A stretch of DNA of 64,000 nt from Terriglobia bacterium (GCA_020073345.1 JAIQFI010000017.1:38752-102751); one strand, 5' to 3'; numbered from the stretch's first letter, positions 32,987 to 43,026 are shown. Numbers and translations are program-made. Notes: generated by a model from the letters alone, not told the origin.

Positions 32987-35900
32987 TCACCTCTTGAGGG
33001 CGGCCTCTTCGCCAGAAGCCTCCAGTGCCGAGCGTGTCTTTCTGCGCGACCCGGATTTCCTGAGTTCCCGGAACTGCTCCATGTAGGTGTAAAACACGGG
33101 CGTGATGAAGAGCGTCAGTAGTTGGGAGACCAACAAACCGCCGACCACTGCCAGTCCCATGGGGCGGCGTGCCTCTCCGCCGGCGCCCAGTCCCAACGCG
33201 ATGGGCAGAGTGCCGGCCAAGGCCGACAGCGTGGTCATCATGATCGGACGGAAACGGATCAGGCACGCTTCGTAAATGGCATCCGCGGGCAGCGCGCCCT
33301 GGGTCCTTTGCGATTCGAGGGCGAAGTCAATCATCATGATCGCGTTCTTTTTTACGATCCCGATCAGCATAATTACGCCGACGAAGGAGTAGATGTTCAG
33401 CTCGTCATGGAAGATCAGCAGCGTCGCCAGCGCTCCCAATCCGGCGGAAGGCAGGCCGGAAAGAATCGTGAGGGGGTGGATGAAACTCTCATACAGAATC
33501 CCCAGCACCATGTAGATCACCAGAATGGCCATCGCCAGCAGGAGCCCCATGCCCTGGAGTGAGGACTGAAAGGCCGCGGCGGCGCCCTGGAAGCTGGTAC
33601 TCACAGAATCCTTGAGGACTTCTTTGGCCAGACTCTGCACACGCTCGACGGCATCCCCCAGCGATACGCCGGGCTGAAGGTTGAACGAGATCGTGGTGGC
33701 CGGCAGTTGTCCCAGGTGAGAAATGGAAAGCGGTCCCGTGCTGGCCGTCAGTTTGACGACTTCATTCAGGGGCACCAGAGGGCCGCTGGAAGAGCGGATG
33801 TAGAGCAGTCCGAGAGCCTTGGGATCCCGCTGGAATTCCGGCTTCACTTCCAGAATCACATAGTAGCTGTCGACCGAGGTATAAATCGTCGACACCTGGC
33901 GCTGTCCGTACGCGTCATAGAGAGCGTTTTCGATCTGCTCCTCGGTGACCCCCAGGGACGATGCACGATCGCGGTCGATATCCACGTTCAGCATGGGGCT
34001 GGAGATCTGGAGATCGCTATTCACGTCGGAAAGGCCCGGCATCGTCCGCATCCGTTTTTCGAACTCTGCGGTTCCGCGGTAGAGCGCATCGAGATCGGGC
34101 GACTGCAATGTGAACTGGTACAGGCTCCGGCTATTGTTTCCCCCGACGCGTATCAGGGGCGGATTGGTGAGGTAGGTGCGCATGCCGGCCACCGCGTCCA
34201 GCTTGGGCCGCAGCTCATCGATGATTTGCTCCGGCGACAGTTTTCGCTCGGTGCGAGGCTTTAAGCGGATAAAGAAACGTCCCTGGTTGACGGACGCCTG
34301 CTGGTTGCCGGTGCCCATGAAGGAGATGAAGGATTCGATATTGGGGTCGCCCGCCACGGCGGATGCGGTCTGCTGCTGGAGCCGCGCCATGGAGTCGAAG
34401 GAGATGTCCTGGCGGGCCTCGGTATTCCCTGAAAGCTGACGGATATCCTGGCTAGGGATGAAACCTTTGGGCACCACACCGGCCAGGTAGATGGTGGCGG
34501 CTAGAGTTGCGACCGCACTTAACAGCGTGACGAAGCGGTGACGCATGACGCCACGAAGCGCCCACGCATACACGGAAAGCATGCCGTCGAGCACCTTTTC
34601 CGACGCGCGGTAGATGGCATTGTGGCGATCACTGGGCGGCCGCAGGAACCGGCTGCACAGCATAGGCGTGAGGCTGATGGATACGAAGCCCGAAATCAGA
34701 ATCGCCACCATGATGGTCACGGCAAATTCGTGAAACAGCCGCCCCATGATGCCGCTCATGAACAGCACCGGAATGAATACCGCGGTGAGCGAGAGAGTCA
34801 TCGAGAGAACCGTGAAACCGATCTCCCTCGCGCCCTCGATGGCAGCCAACATGCGGCTCTGACCCATCTCCAGGTGCCGCACGATGTTCTCCAGTACCAC
34901 GATGGCGTCATCCACCACGAACCCCACCGAGAGCGTGAGCGCCATCAGCGACAGGTTGTCGAGCGTGTATCCCAGAAGATTCATGGCGGCGAACGTGCCG
35001 ATGATGGAGATGGGCAACGCCAGGCTCGGAATCAAGGTGGCGGACACGTTGCGCAGGAACAGGAAGATGACCAGCACCACCATCGCCACGGATAGCGCCA
35101 GCGTGTATTTCACGTCGTTGAAGGAATCGAGGATGGGCTCGGAGCGGTCCACCAGAGTGGTGACCTTTACAGACGGTGGGATTTGTTCACGAAACGAAGG
35201 CAGCAGTTCCTTGATCCGCCGCACCACTTCCACGGTGTTTGTGCCCGGCTGGCGCGAGATGGATAGCCCGATCGCACGCTCGCTGGCGGCCCCATTCACC
35301 AGCCAGACGGCGCTCTTGTCGTTCTGCACGCCGTCGACGACTTGTCCGAGTTCGGCCAACCGCACGGGCGAACCATTGCGGTAGGCGACGATCATCCGTC
35401 CGAAAGCGGGCGATGTCAGAAGCTGACCGCTGGCCTTGAGCGTCATGGCCTGTTCGTTTCCCCACAGAGTTCCCACCGGGAGATTGACGTTGTGCTGGGC
35501 GAGCGCTTGTTCCACCTCGTCGATTCCGATGTGGCGCGCCGCGAGCGTGCCAGGGTCGAGCTGGGCGTGGACGGCCCATTTTTGCGCGCCGAAGACATTC
35601 ACCTGGGCGACACCGGCGAGCGAGGAAATGCGCTGGGCCATCAGGTTCTCGGCATACTCATCCACGGCCGAGAGCGCCAGGGTCTGCGAAGACAGCGTCA
35701 TAAACAAGACCGGCTGGTCGGCGGGATTCACCTTCTGAATGGATGGCGGCGTGGGCATCCCCGGCGGAAGTTTCTTGAGGGCCGCGGCGATCGCGTTCTG
35801 AACATCCTGCGCCGCGGCGTCGATCGAGCGGTCCAGGGTGAACTGAATGGTGATGGCGGTGGAACCGATCCCGCTGCTGGACGTCATGGAATCGATACCG

Positions 35901-36124
35901 GCGATGGTGGCGAATTGACGCTCGAGCGTAGTCGCCACGGAGGTTGCCATGGTTTCGGGGCTGGCGCCCGGAAGGCCGGCCGAAACCTGAATGGTCGGGA
36001 AATCGACATTCGGCAGATCGCTTACGGGCAAGGAACGATACCCGGCGACACCGAACAGCACGATTCCGATCATCAGCAGCGCGGTCATAACCGGCCGCGT
36101 GATGAAAATCTCAGTTAGCTTCAT
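32987..36124 (-). CDS. RND-family efflux pump inner-membrane transporter (HAE1-like)
   Basis: 1045 residues. The opening MKLTEIFITRPVMTALLMIG, LPVSDLPNVDFPTIQV and GASPETMATSVATTLERQFA is typical of MdtB/MdtC/AcrB-type pumps; the TM4 motif SVGFVVDDAIVVLENIVRHL carries the paired aspartates of the proton relay. Twelve membrane helices and two large periplasmic domains are evident. It would use proton motive force to export drugs or metabolites, but no membrane fusion protein or outer membrane channel gene is adjacent. Confidence 0.95.
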   Translation of the reverse strand: MKLTEIFITRPVMTALLMIGIVLFGVAGYRSLPVSDLPNVDFPTIQVSAGLPGASPETMATSVATTLERQFATIAGIDSMTSSSGIGSTAITIQFTLDRSIDAAAQDVQNAIAAALKKLPPGMPTPPSIQKVNPADQPVLFMTLSSQTLALSAVDEYAENLMAQRISSLAGVAQVNVFGAQKWAVHAQLDPGTLAARHIGIDEVEQALAQHNVNLPVGTLWGNEQAMTLKASGQLLTSPAFGRMIVAYRNGSPVRLAELGQVVDGVQNDKSAVWLVNGAASERAIGLSISRQPGTNTVEVVRRIKELLPSFREQIPPSVKVTTLVDRSEPILDSFNDVKYTLALSVAMVVLVIFLFLRNVSATLIPSLALPISIIGTFAAMNLLGYTLDNLSLMALTLSVGFVVDDAIVVLENIVRHLEMGQSRMLAAIEGAREIGFTVLSMTLSLTAVFIPVLFMSGIMGRLFHEFAVTIMVAILISGFVSISLTPMLCSRFLRPPSDRHNAIYRASEKVLDGMLSVYAWALRGVMRHRFVTLLSAVATLAATIYLAGVVPKGFIPSQDIRQLSGNTEARQDISFDSMARLQQQTASAVAGDPNIESFISFMGTGNQQASVNQGRFFIRLKPRTERKLSPEQIIDELRPKLDAVAGMRTYLTNPPLIRVGGNNSRSLYQFTLQSPDLDALYRGTAEFEKRMRTMPGLSDVNSDLQISSPMLNVDIDRDRASSLGVTEEQIENALYDAYGQRQVSTIYTSVDSYYVILEVKPEFQRDPKALGLLYIRSSSGPLVPLNEVVKLTASTGPLSISHLGQLPATTISFNLQPGVSLGDAVERVQSLAKEVLKDSVSTSFQGAAAAFQSSLQGMGLLLAMAILVIYMVLGILYESFIHPLTILSGLPSAGLGALATLLIFHDELNIYSFVGVIMLIGIVKKNAIMMIDFALESQRTQGALPADAIYEACLIRFRPIMMTTLSALAGTLPIALGLGAGGEARRPMGLAVVGGLLVSQLLTLFITPVFYTYMEQFRELRKSGSRRKTRSALEASGEEAALKR

Positions 36125-36278
36125 GGCGCGATGCCTTCACTATTTTAACTGGAGCGGCTCCCCCTAGGCGCTCGATTCTGAGGCCGGGATAGCGTTCTTC
36201 TATATGCCGAACGGCGGTTTAAAGTGCGGATCCAAGGTTGATCCCGGAACGGCACGCAGGCTGAAAACCTGCCCCACG

Positions 36279-36764
36279 TCAGCTTGAAAATAGGGACTTG
36301 AAGAATCGCCGCAATTGCCAGTGCCGCCCGGGGCAGCGTTCCCAATCCGACGGAGCGAAGCTGATGATGTTGGTGCTGCGTTCCACCCACAGCACCAGAG
36401 GATCGGCATTGGGGTAAGAAACGTTGAAGACCACGCCCTCGCCGCAGTAATCGACGTTATCTATTTTGGCTGCGTTTCCGTGAGAGTAGGGCGTCGAGGG
36501 ACCCCAGTCCTTTTCGAAACTCTCGAACGGATTGTACCGGCACGAATCGCCGGTCGGACACCACATCTTGTAAGCCCCTTGAAAATCCTGGCTCTCAAGA
36601 GTGGCGAAGAAGCGCTTGATGGTCTGTTCCTGAGTCCACGTCCGAAAGTACAGATAGGCAAACGTCCCGACGACGACGATGGCCAGTGCCGGGAATACGA
36701 TCCGCTTGATCCAACGCCCACGGCGCTCTTCGCCGACTCCGTAGGTGTCCAGGTAGCCCGGCAT
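36279..36764 (-). CDS. Membrane-anchored hypothetical protein
   Basis: 161 residues; one transmembrane helix (RIVFPALAIVVVGTFAYLYF, about 22-42), then TQEQTIKRFFATLESQDFQG, four spaced cysteines (MWCPTG, SCRYN, DYCGEG, ERCPG) and a beta layer, an NTF2-like layout in the periplasm. The cysteines could form disulfides. It starts 8 bp after the OmpH/Skp-like stop and is probably in that operon; function unknown. Confidence 0.7.
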   Translation of the reverse strand: MPGYLDTYGVGEERRGRWIKRIVFPALAIVVVGTFAYLYFRTWTQEQTIKRFFATLESQDFQGAYKMWCPTGDSCRYNPFESFEKDWGPSTPYSHGNAAKIDNVDYCGEGVVFNVSYPNADPLVLWVERSTNIISFAPSDWERCPGRHWQLRRFFKSLFSS

Positions 36765-36772
36765 TTACGTCT

Positions 36773-37324
36773 CTACTTGGCGGGATAGGCCTTGTCGTAA
36801 GCGGCCACCACCTGATCGGTAATCTCGATTCCGCTCTTTACGAACGGCGCGGCGGCCGAGTCGACGATCAGGTCCAGGCCCTTCTCCTCGGCGATCTTCT
36901 TGAGCAGCTCCTGCATGCGGGTGCTGGCTTTGCGCACGGCCTCGTCGCGGTCCGCTTCGAAATCGGCTTGCAAGTCATCGTTCAGGCGCTGGAGCTGAGT
37001 CTGCTTGCGCTGCCCGCGAGCCTGGAGATCGGCTTCGCCTGCCTGGCTCAGCTTGCCTTGACTGGCGTTGAGCTGGGTTTGAATGTCGGACAGCTCCTGC
37101 TGGCCCTTCTGGAGCGCGTCCTGGCGCGGCTTGTATTTGATCTGGATGTCCTTGAGCGCCTTCTGGATTTCGGCGGTGCTCAACACGGCATTCTGGAAAT
37201 TGACCACGGCGACCTTGGTTACGGTCGAGCCGGCGGGCGCCTGTGCCATCGCCGTGGAAGAAAACGACAAACCCATCAACGCAGCAGCGCACACAGCCAC
37301 AGCGGAAAGCACAAAAGAACGCAT
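36773..37324 (-). CDS. OmpH/Skp-family periplasmic chaperone
   Basis: 183 residues from the ATG at 37324. Signal peptide SFVLSAVAVCAAALMGLSF...AMA, then VTKVAVVNFQNAVLSTAEIQ, long coiled-coil arms (DALQKGQQELSDIQTQLNAS, LQRLNDDLQADFEADRDEAV) and closing LIVDSAAAPFVKSGIEITDQ. This is the Skp fold, which holds unfolded outer membrane proteins in the periplasm. No bamA or lpx gene is adjacent. An in-frame start 27 bases upstream is less likely. Confidence 0.85.
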   Translation of the reverse strand: MRSFVLSAVAVCAAALMGLSFSSTAMAQAPAGSTVTKVAVVNFQNAVLSTAEIQKALKDIQIKYKPRQDALQKGQQELSDIQTQLNASQGKLSQAGEADLQARGQRKQTQLQRLNDDLQADFEADRDEAVRKASTRMQELLKKIAEEKGLDLIVDSAAAPFVKSGIEITDQVVAAYDKAYPAK

Positions 37325-37366
37325 GAGCGAGTCAAACTCCTTTGAATCCATTCTACAACCGACCGG

Positions 37367-38905
37367 CTACTTCAGCATCTCCGTGAGTACACGCCCCATA
37401 TTCCCGCTGGGAGTCTTAATCGCCAGCAGGGTCGCGAGGGTAGGTGCGATGTCCTCGACGCCGATGGTTCCCGGATAGCTGCCGGCCTTGATCGCCGTCG
37501 AGCCTAGAAAGATGACGGGGACGTGCGTATCGTATTCATAAGGCGAGCCGTGCGAAGTTCCGCTACCGTTGAAAATGTAATAGGGCTCCGTCACGGTGAA
37601 GATATCGGCACCGCGGGCGAGGTTGAATCCTTTCCGGACTCGGGAATCCACCTGATCCTCACCAGCTGTGCCTGCGGCGAGCTGGGTTTTGGTATATACC
37701 CGCGCAATGTGCAACTGCGCACGGAGGGTTTCGGCAGCCACTTCTTGAACCTTGGCCATATCCAGCTTCTTGCCGGGAATCGGATCGGCGCTGAAGTATA
37801 GGACACCGTCGGAGCTGAAAGAGATCCAATCCCCTTTGCCGAATTTCTTGTTGAGGGCGCGCTCTACCTCTATACGGTAATTATTCCAGACGATCCGGCC
37901 GGCGGGCAGCCCGCGCTTTTGGGTCACTTCCGGAAGGGGCGTCGCGCCGTGATCCGCCGTGAAGGCGACCAGTACGCTTCCCCGCCCTGCACGCGCTTCA
38001 GCGGCGTCGATCAGGGCTCCGATGAGCTTGTCCACGCGCTTGACCATATCGTGAATCTCCGGCGAATCGGGCCCGTCGCGGTGACCGACGTAATCCACAC
38101 CTGAGTAGCTGATGGCCAGCAGGTCGGTCTTGGGACCGGTACCCATGTTTTCCGCGACCAGCGCGCGAAGTGCCAGGGCTTGCAGTAGCTCGTCGCTGAA
38201 AGGCGTAGCGTCCACGGAGCTGTACAGATCCGGACCCGCGGCTGCGGGCATCTGGTGGCCCAGCCATTCTCGGCCTGCGTACCGGTCTACGGGACGCGTG
38301 GCGTTGAACTCACGCACCCAGGCCGGTAGTTCGGTGAAGTAATAGGTACTGGAGACGAAGTTACCGGTTAGCCCGTCGAACCAATACGCGCCGTCAGCCT
38401 GGTGGCCGGCAGGAAGAATCGCGCTGCGGTCCTTGAGGGAGATGCCGATGACTTTGCCTCCCTTGCCCGACATTTTGAGCACGTCGCCGATCGTTGACAC
38501 CAGCAGGCGCCTGGGAGAAGAACCAGTGGCATCTCCACCACCCAGCAGCTTGGTCTTATCGTCGGAAACGCTGGTGACGGTCTTCCCTTCCGCTCGATCC
38601 CACCACAGGTTGCTGACAATGCCGCTCATCGCGGGGGTGGCGCCGGTGAGAAACGTCGAGTGCCCCACAGCGGTTACTGTCGGCGAGGCGTCGTAGTTGG
38701 CGTTGGTAAAGACCGCGCCCTGCTCCAACAGACGTTTGAGTCCGCCGGTGAAGTCGGCGCGGAAGCGCGTCAGATAGTCATAGCGGAACTGATCGACCAC
38801 AATCGCCAGGACCAGCTTGGGTGGTGGAGGAGTGCTTTGTTGGGCTTGCGCGCAGAGGCTTAGCGCCCAGAACAGAGCAAGAAATCGTCTTCGCATCAGG
38901 GTCAT
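37367..38905 (-). CDS. Alkaline-phosphatase-superfamily enzyme (PafA-like phosphatase)
   Basis: 512 residues with signal peptide. LVLAIVVDQFRYDYLTRFRA gives the first aspartate, ASPTVTAVGHSTFLTG the nucleophilic threonine, and YSGVDYVGHRDG, TADHGATP and YDTHVPVIF the further zinc ligands. The layout matches PafA-type phosphatases, which remove phosphate from monoesters in the periplasm. It lies between the TPR gene and the OmpH/Skp gene in one run of minus-strand genes. Confidence 0.88.
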   Translation of the reverse strand: MTLMRRRFLALFWALSLCAQAQQSTPPPPKLVLAIVVDQFRYDYLTRFRADFTGGLKRLLEQGAVFTNANYDASPTVTAVGHSTFLTGATPAMSGIVSNLWWDRAEGKTVTSVSDDKTKLLGGGDATGSSPRRLLVSTIGDVLKMSGKGGKVIGISLKDRSAILPAGHQADGAYWFDGLTGNFVSSTYYFTELPAWVREFNATRPVDRYAGREWLGHQMPAAAGPDLYSSVDATPFSDELLQALALRALVAENMGTGPKTDLLAISYSGVDYVGHRDGPDSPEIHDMVKRVDKLIGALIDAAEARAGRGSVLVAFTADHGATPLPEVTQKRGLPAGRIVWNNYRIEVERALNKKFGKGDWISFSSDGVLYFSADPIPGKKLDMAKVQEVAAETLRAQLHIARVYTKTQLAAGTAGEDQVDSRVRKGFNLARGADIFTVTEPYYIFNGSGTSHGSPYEYDTHVPVIFLGSTAIKAGSYPGTIGVEDIAPTLATLLAIKTPSGNMGRVLTEMLK

Positions 38906-38948
38906 CAGTTGATTAACGACAGTCTAGCAGCGCGGAGTTAAGGGACGA

Positions 38949-40979
38949 TTACTGTTGCCGCGCGCCGTTTTGCCGGGCCAGCTGTACGCGGGCGTTTTCG
39001 AGCTTGTCCCGGACCTTGGCCACTTCGGCTGTATCGAGCTCGGCGGGCGAGCTAGTTTGCCATTCCTGGAGCGAAACTTCCCACTGGGCGACCGCTTCAC
39101 GAACCTTGGAGGCCTTGAACAGCACTTCGGCGTAGTGATCGCGCATGGTCGGATCGTGGGGCGTCAGCTCCACGGCGCGGCGCATGTTGTCCTCGGCTTC
39201 CGGGAGTTTCCCCATGCGGAAATACACCCAGCCCAAGCTGTCCAAATAGGCGCCGTTGTTGGGGTCGCGGTCCACCGCCTTTTGGATCATGGCGAGAGCC
39301 TCCGGCAGCCGCAGATTACGGTCGGTGAGCATGTACCCCAGGTAATTCAGCGTGGCCGGATTGTCGGGCATGACCGCCAGTATTTTGCGGAACTCGGTTT
39401 CCGCGGCGGGCACATTCTTCTGCCGCTCGAACATCGCCCCGCGCTTGAACCATACGTCGATCTTGTCTTCCTGGGACTCCGAGATCTTCTCGGCTGCGTC
39501 CAGAGCCTTGGCGGCGTCGTCGAACTTCTTGCCTTTGACGTAGACGTCGGACAGCGCCATCTGAATCGCGCGGTCGTCCTTTCCGTCCAGCAGCTTCTTT
39601 ATATCCGCCGCGGCCGCGTCGGTTTTGCCCATTTCAGCCATCAGCGACGCCCGGCCCACGCGCAACTCGATATCGTTGGGATACTTCCTGAAGGCGTTAT
39701 CAGCTTCTTCCTGCGCCTTCGAGAATTCCTTCCCGCTCATGTAGGTCTCAATGATATTGGCGCTGGCGTGCGCCCCCTTCGAGGGATCCAAAGCCGCGAT
39801 CTGCCTGTAGCTATCGACGGCGGGCTGGGTCTGATCCGCCAGCCGCTGCATCACCGCCAGCTGCTCCAGCAGGCTGATCCGGCTATCCAGTTGCGCCGGG
39901 TCGTAAGAACGCCGGTCGGTTTGCTGGATGATGCCCCGCATGAGCTCGATGGCGTCGGCCGGCTTGCCCTCGGCCTGCAGAATGTATACCTCATTCAACT
40001 TCACCTGGATGTTATTCGGATCGATGGCTTTGGCTTTGTCGGACGCTTCGCGGGCTTTGGCCAGATCCTTTTTCTGGCGGTAGATTTGCGACATCCGGAG
40101 ATAGGAGTCGGCGTCAGTAGGATCGTCGCCCACCAGATCCTGATAGGCCTGGAGCGCATCGTCGTAGCGCTCGGCCGAGATCAGGAACAGGGCCATCTTG
40201 CGTTCGAGATCGGGAGCATTGGGCGGATTCAGCTCTAAGGCGGTGCGCAGCGTATCGGCCGCCAAGCTGTATTCCTTCATCTGCTCGTAGGCATCGGCCA
40301 GCCGGTTCAGGCTGTCGGCGCTCGGATTTTTTTCCGAAGCTTTTTTCAGCAACTCGGCCGCACCCGAATTGTCCCCTTTGATACCCAGGACGGTAGCCAG
40401 GCCGGTGAGGCCATCCTCGTTATCGGGCTGGACCGCCAGGGCCTTCCGGAACGCCACTTCGGCCGCATCCACGTTCTGTGAAGCGCTTTGCAGGCGGCCC
40501 AGCCAGACCCACGCATCGGCATCCCGGGGAGCAAGCGTAGTGATCTTCTGATACTCCTGCGTGGCCTGGCGCAGCATGGTCTCGTTGACCCGGCCGCGCT
40601 GTGCGTCGATTTGACGGACGTACATGCGAGCCAGCACGCGATGCGCCGCCAGGTCGTTGGGGTTCGTTTTGATGGCCTGCTCGGCGTCGTTTTGACCGTC
40701 GCGCATGCGGCCGCTTTGGCTGTACAGATCGGACAGCTCCTCGGCCATCAGCGCGGAGCTAGGGTCGGCCTGCAGGGCAGACTTGTAGTTCTCAATCGCC
40801 AGATTCACGTAGTCATTGCGATTGGTGGTGTTCGCGGCCAGCTCGGCGTACATGTGCCCGAGCGTGTAGTGGTAGTAGGCGGCGGCGCGGTCGGTATTCG
40901 AGGCGGGCGCGTTTCCCTGCCCCCAGCACGCTTCACCGGCCACCAGTGAGATCAGGAAGACTGCGTTCAGTAGTCGCAT
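38949..40979 (-). CDS. Large secreted TPR-repeat protein
   Basis: 676 residues. Signal MRLLNAVFLISLVAGEACWG, then about sixteen TPRs (HYTLGHMYAELAANTTNRND, ALAVQPDNEDGLTGLATVLG, NPATLNYLGYMLTDRNLRLP), a long superhelix for protein binding. The C-terminal tail ends NARVQLARQNGARQQ. It is divergent from miaA with a 63-bp gap. A role as an export or assembly scaffold is a guess. Confidence 0.85.
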   Translation of the reverse strand: MRLLNAVFLISLVAGEACWGQGNAPASNTDRAAAYYHYTLGHMYAELAANTTNRNDYVNLAIENYKSALQADPSSALMAEELSDLYSQSGRMRDGQNDAEQAIKTNPNDLAAHRVLARMYVRQIDAQRGRVNETMLRQATQEYQKITTLAPRDADAWVWLGRLQSASQNVDAAEVAFRKALAVQPDNEDGLTGLATVLGIKGDNSGAAELLKKASEKNPSADSLNRLADAYEQMKEYSLAADTLRTALELNPPNAPDLERKMALFLISAERYDDALQAYQDLVGDDPTDADSYLRMSQIYRQKKDLAKAREASDKAKAIDPNNIQVKLNEVYILQAEGKPADAIELMRGIIQQTDRRSYDPAQLDSRISLLEQLAVMQRLADQTQPAVDSYRQIAALDPSKGAHASANIIETYMSGKEFSKAQEEADNAFRKYPNDIELRVGRASLMAEMGKTDAAAADIKKLLDGKDDRAIQMALSDVYVKGKKFDDAAKALDAAEKISESQEDKIDVWFKRGAMFERQKNVPAAETEFRKILAVMPDNPATLNYLGYMLTDRNLRLPEALAMIQKAVDRDPNNGAYLDSLGWVYFRMGKLPEAEDNMRRAVELTPHDPTMRDHYAEVLFKASKVREAVAQWEVSLQEWQTSSPAELDTAEVAKVRDKLENARVQLARQNGARQQ

Positions 40980-41042
40980 TTCAGTTCGCTTTCCTCAACC
41001 GTCCGGCGAATCCCCACGTCTTCAGTATATCTGGTCGAGCGG

Positions 41043-41996
41043 TTGTTACGATGGCAGGGCGTGGAACGCCCCCTGGTAGCCATTGTCGGCCCGACCGCAT
41101 CGGGAAAGAGCGATCTGGCATTGCGCATCGCCGAAGCCTTTTCCGGTGAAATCGTCAATTGCGATGCCCTCCAGCTCTACCGCGGTTTCGATATCGGCAC
41201 GGCCAAAACGCCGGCCGAGGCCCGCCGCGGCATACCCCACCACCTGTTAGACGTGTTGGACCCCCAAACGAGTTTCTCCGCAGGCGATTATTCCCGCGCG
41301 GCGCGTGAAGTAATCGCCGGAATCTCCTCCAGGGGACATCTGCCATTAGTAGTAGGCGGGACGGGGTTTTATCTTCGAGGACTCTTGGACGGTCTGCCGG
41401 GATTGCCTGGACGCGACGATCGTTTGCGGGAACGGTTGCGTGCGCGGGAACAGCGTCGCCCCGGCGCACTTCACAGACTGCTACGCCGGCTAGAGCCGTC
41501 GGCAGCGGCCCGCATTCATCCTCGTGACACACAGAAAGTGACCCGCGCCCTGGAAATCCGTCTGCTGACCGGCACGGCGCTGCCAGCACTCTCAGCCGCT
41601 GAACCTCTGGAAGGTTTCAGGCTGTTGCAGATAGGTCTGGCGCCAGAGCGGTCACTGCTGTTGAACGCGATTGCGGCGCGCACACGGCAGATGTTTCAAC
41701 AGGGTTTGATTGAAGAAGTTCGCCAGCTCCTGAAGCATGGTCTCTCGGGCGAGGAGAAGCCCTTCGAATCGTTGGGCTACAAACAGGCGCTGGCGCACTT
41801 GCGCGGCCAATTGTCGCTGGAACAGGCCATCCAGGCCACGGAACTCGAGACCCGGCAGTATGCTAAGAGGCAACTCACCTGGTTCCGCGGCGCTTCAAAA
41901 CACACCGCCCAGATCGTGTGGTTCACCGGATTCGGATTCGATCCGGCGGTCGCTGAGTCTTGCCTCGAAACCGTCGGCAAGTTCTTGTCTGGATAA
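41043..41996 (+). CDS. miaA: tRNA dimethylallyltransferase
   Basis: 317 residues. P-loop GPTASGKSDLALRIAEAF, CDALQLYRGFDIGTAK, GIPHHLLDVLDPQTSFSAGD and VVGGTGFYLRGLLDGL identify MiaA, which adds a dimethylallyl group to A37 of tRNAs reading U-start codons. The C-terminal YAKRQLTWFRG stretch is typical. The start is TTG at 41043 or GTG at 41061; the latter removes six residues not needed for the P-loop. Confidence 0.95.
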   Translation: MLRWQGVERPLVAIVGPTASGKSDLALRIAEAFSGEIVNCDALQLYRGFDIGTAKTPAEARRGIPHHLLDVLDPQTSFSAGDYSRAAREVIAGISSRGHLPLVVGGTGFYLRGLLDGLPGLPGRDDRLRERLRAREQRRPGALHRLLRRLEPSAAARIHPRDTQKVTRALEIRLLTGTALPALSAAEPLEGFRLLQIGLAPERSLLLNAIAARTRQMFQQGLIEEVRQLLKHGLSGEEKPFESLGYKQALAHLRGQLSLEQAIQATELETRQYAKRQLTWFRGASKHTAQIVWFTGFGFDPAVAESCLETVGKFLSG

Positions 41997-42032
41997 CGTT
42001 TGGCGTCCTACAGCGAACTCTTTGATCCGCCG

Positions 42033-42995
42033 ATGGAAAATGGGACTGATCGCTCCATGAGCACAACCCCAAAAGATCAACGCAGGCGGGCTCCGCGTCG
42101 CAATACTTCCAAGCCCTCCGTGATCCGTATCGAACTGCGGGACGGGATGGGGAACCCGCGCACCATCACCGCGGATCTGGCGGATTGGTCGGAGACCGGA
42201 CTTAGTCTGAATCTGGTTGCTCCCATCAAACCTGGGGCGATGATTCAAGTCCGCGGAAAGCTGGGAGACGAGCGTGTGGAGATCTCACGCCGCGCGACCA
42301 TCACCTGGTGCAATGAGGATAGTCAAGGCGGCTATCGCATCGGCGTGGAGTTCCTAGACGGCAAGTCGGACCGGTCCGGCGGAAACTCAGACCAGCATTC
42401 CAACGGACGTTCAGAGTACAAATCGCACACGGTCGCGTCCGATTTCCAGGACCAGGACTACTACGAGATCATGCAACTCAGTCCGAACGCCGACACCGAG
42501 ACCATTCACCGTGTGTACCGGCTTCTGGCCCAGCGCTATCATCCCGACAATGCCGACACCGGCGACTCCGAGCTGTTCGTTGAACTCACTACGGCTTTCC
42601 AGGTGTTGAGCGACCCGGAGCGGCGGGCTGCTTACGATGCACGCCACACCTCGAAAAGGCAGCTGCGCTGGAAGATTTTCGACCAGGCGGTGGTGGCCAC
42701 CGGACCCGAAGTCGAAAAACGCAAGCGCCAGGGAATTCTCGCGCTGCTCTATGCCAGCACGGTGAAGGATCCCGAGCGGGCTTCCATGACGGTCCATGCA
42801 TTCGAGGATCTGTTGGGTTGCCCGCGCGAGCATCTGGAAGCGGCTCTTTGGTACCTGCGGGGAAAGGGGCATGTCCAGAGGACCGACGGGGGACGCTACA
42901 CTCTGACGGTCCACGGCTTCGAGGAAGCCGAACAACACGTGGTGACGCCGCCGAAGAACGCCGGAGAGCTTCCCGAGCCTGCCCGCAAAGCATAA
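42033..42995 (+). CDS. PilZ - DnaJ - winged-helix fusion protein
   Basis: 320 residues. PilZ domain at 15-115 (DQRRRAPRRNTSKPSVIRIE, DWSETGLSLNLVAPIKPGAM, RIGVEFLDG), the RxxxR plus D/NxSxxG signature of c-di-GMP receptors. J domain at 135-205: DYYEIMQLSPNADTETIHR and RYHPDNADTGDSE with an intact HPD. The C-terminus (LLYASTVKDPERASMTVHAF, LGCPREHLEAALWYLRGKGH) looks like a winged helix. The combination suggests that c-di-GMP controls a co-chaperone. Start at 42033; TTG 42000 and ATG 42057 are alternatives. It follows miaA. Confidence 0.8.
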   Translation: MENGTDRSMSTTPKDQRRRAPRRNTSKPSVIRIELRDGMGNPRTITADLADWSETGLSLNLVAPIKPGAMIQVRGKLGDERVEISRRATITWCNEDSQGGYRIGVEFLDGKSDRSGGNSDQHSNGRSEYKSHTVASDFQDQDYYEIMQLSPNADTETIHRVYRLLAQRYHPDNADTGDSELFVELTTAFQVLSDPERRAAYDARHTSKRQLRWKIFDQAVVATGPEVEKRKRQGILALLYASTVKDPERASMTVHAFEDLLGCPREHLEAALWYLRGKGHVQRTDGGRYTLTVHGFEEAEQHVVTPPKNAGELPEPARKA

Positions 42996-43026
42996 GCTCG
43001 TTTCTACCGCTGGTAGACTGTGAACT

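Noticed and set aside
36125..36278. Possible small gene between the RND gene and the hypothetical
   Set aside because: No frame with a ribosome site or motif; only a gap of 154 bp.
38955..40238. Plus-strand frame of 427 codons
   Set aside because: Antisense to the TPR gene, whose minus-strand repeats are unmistakable.
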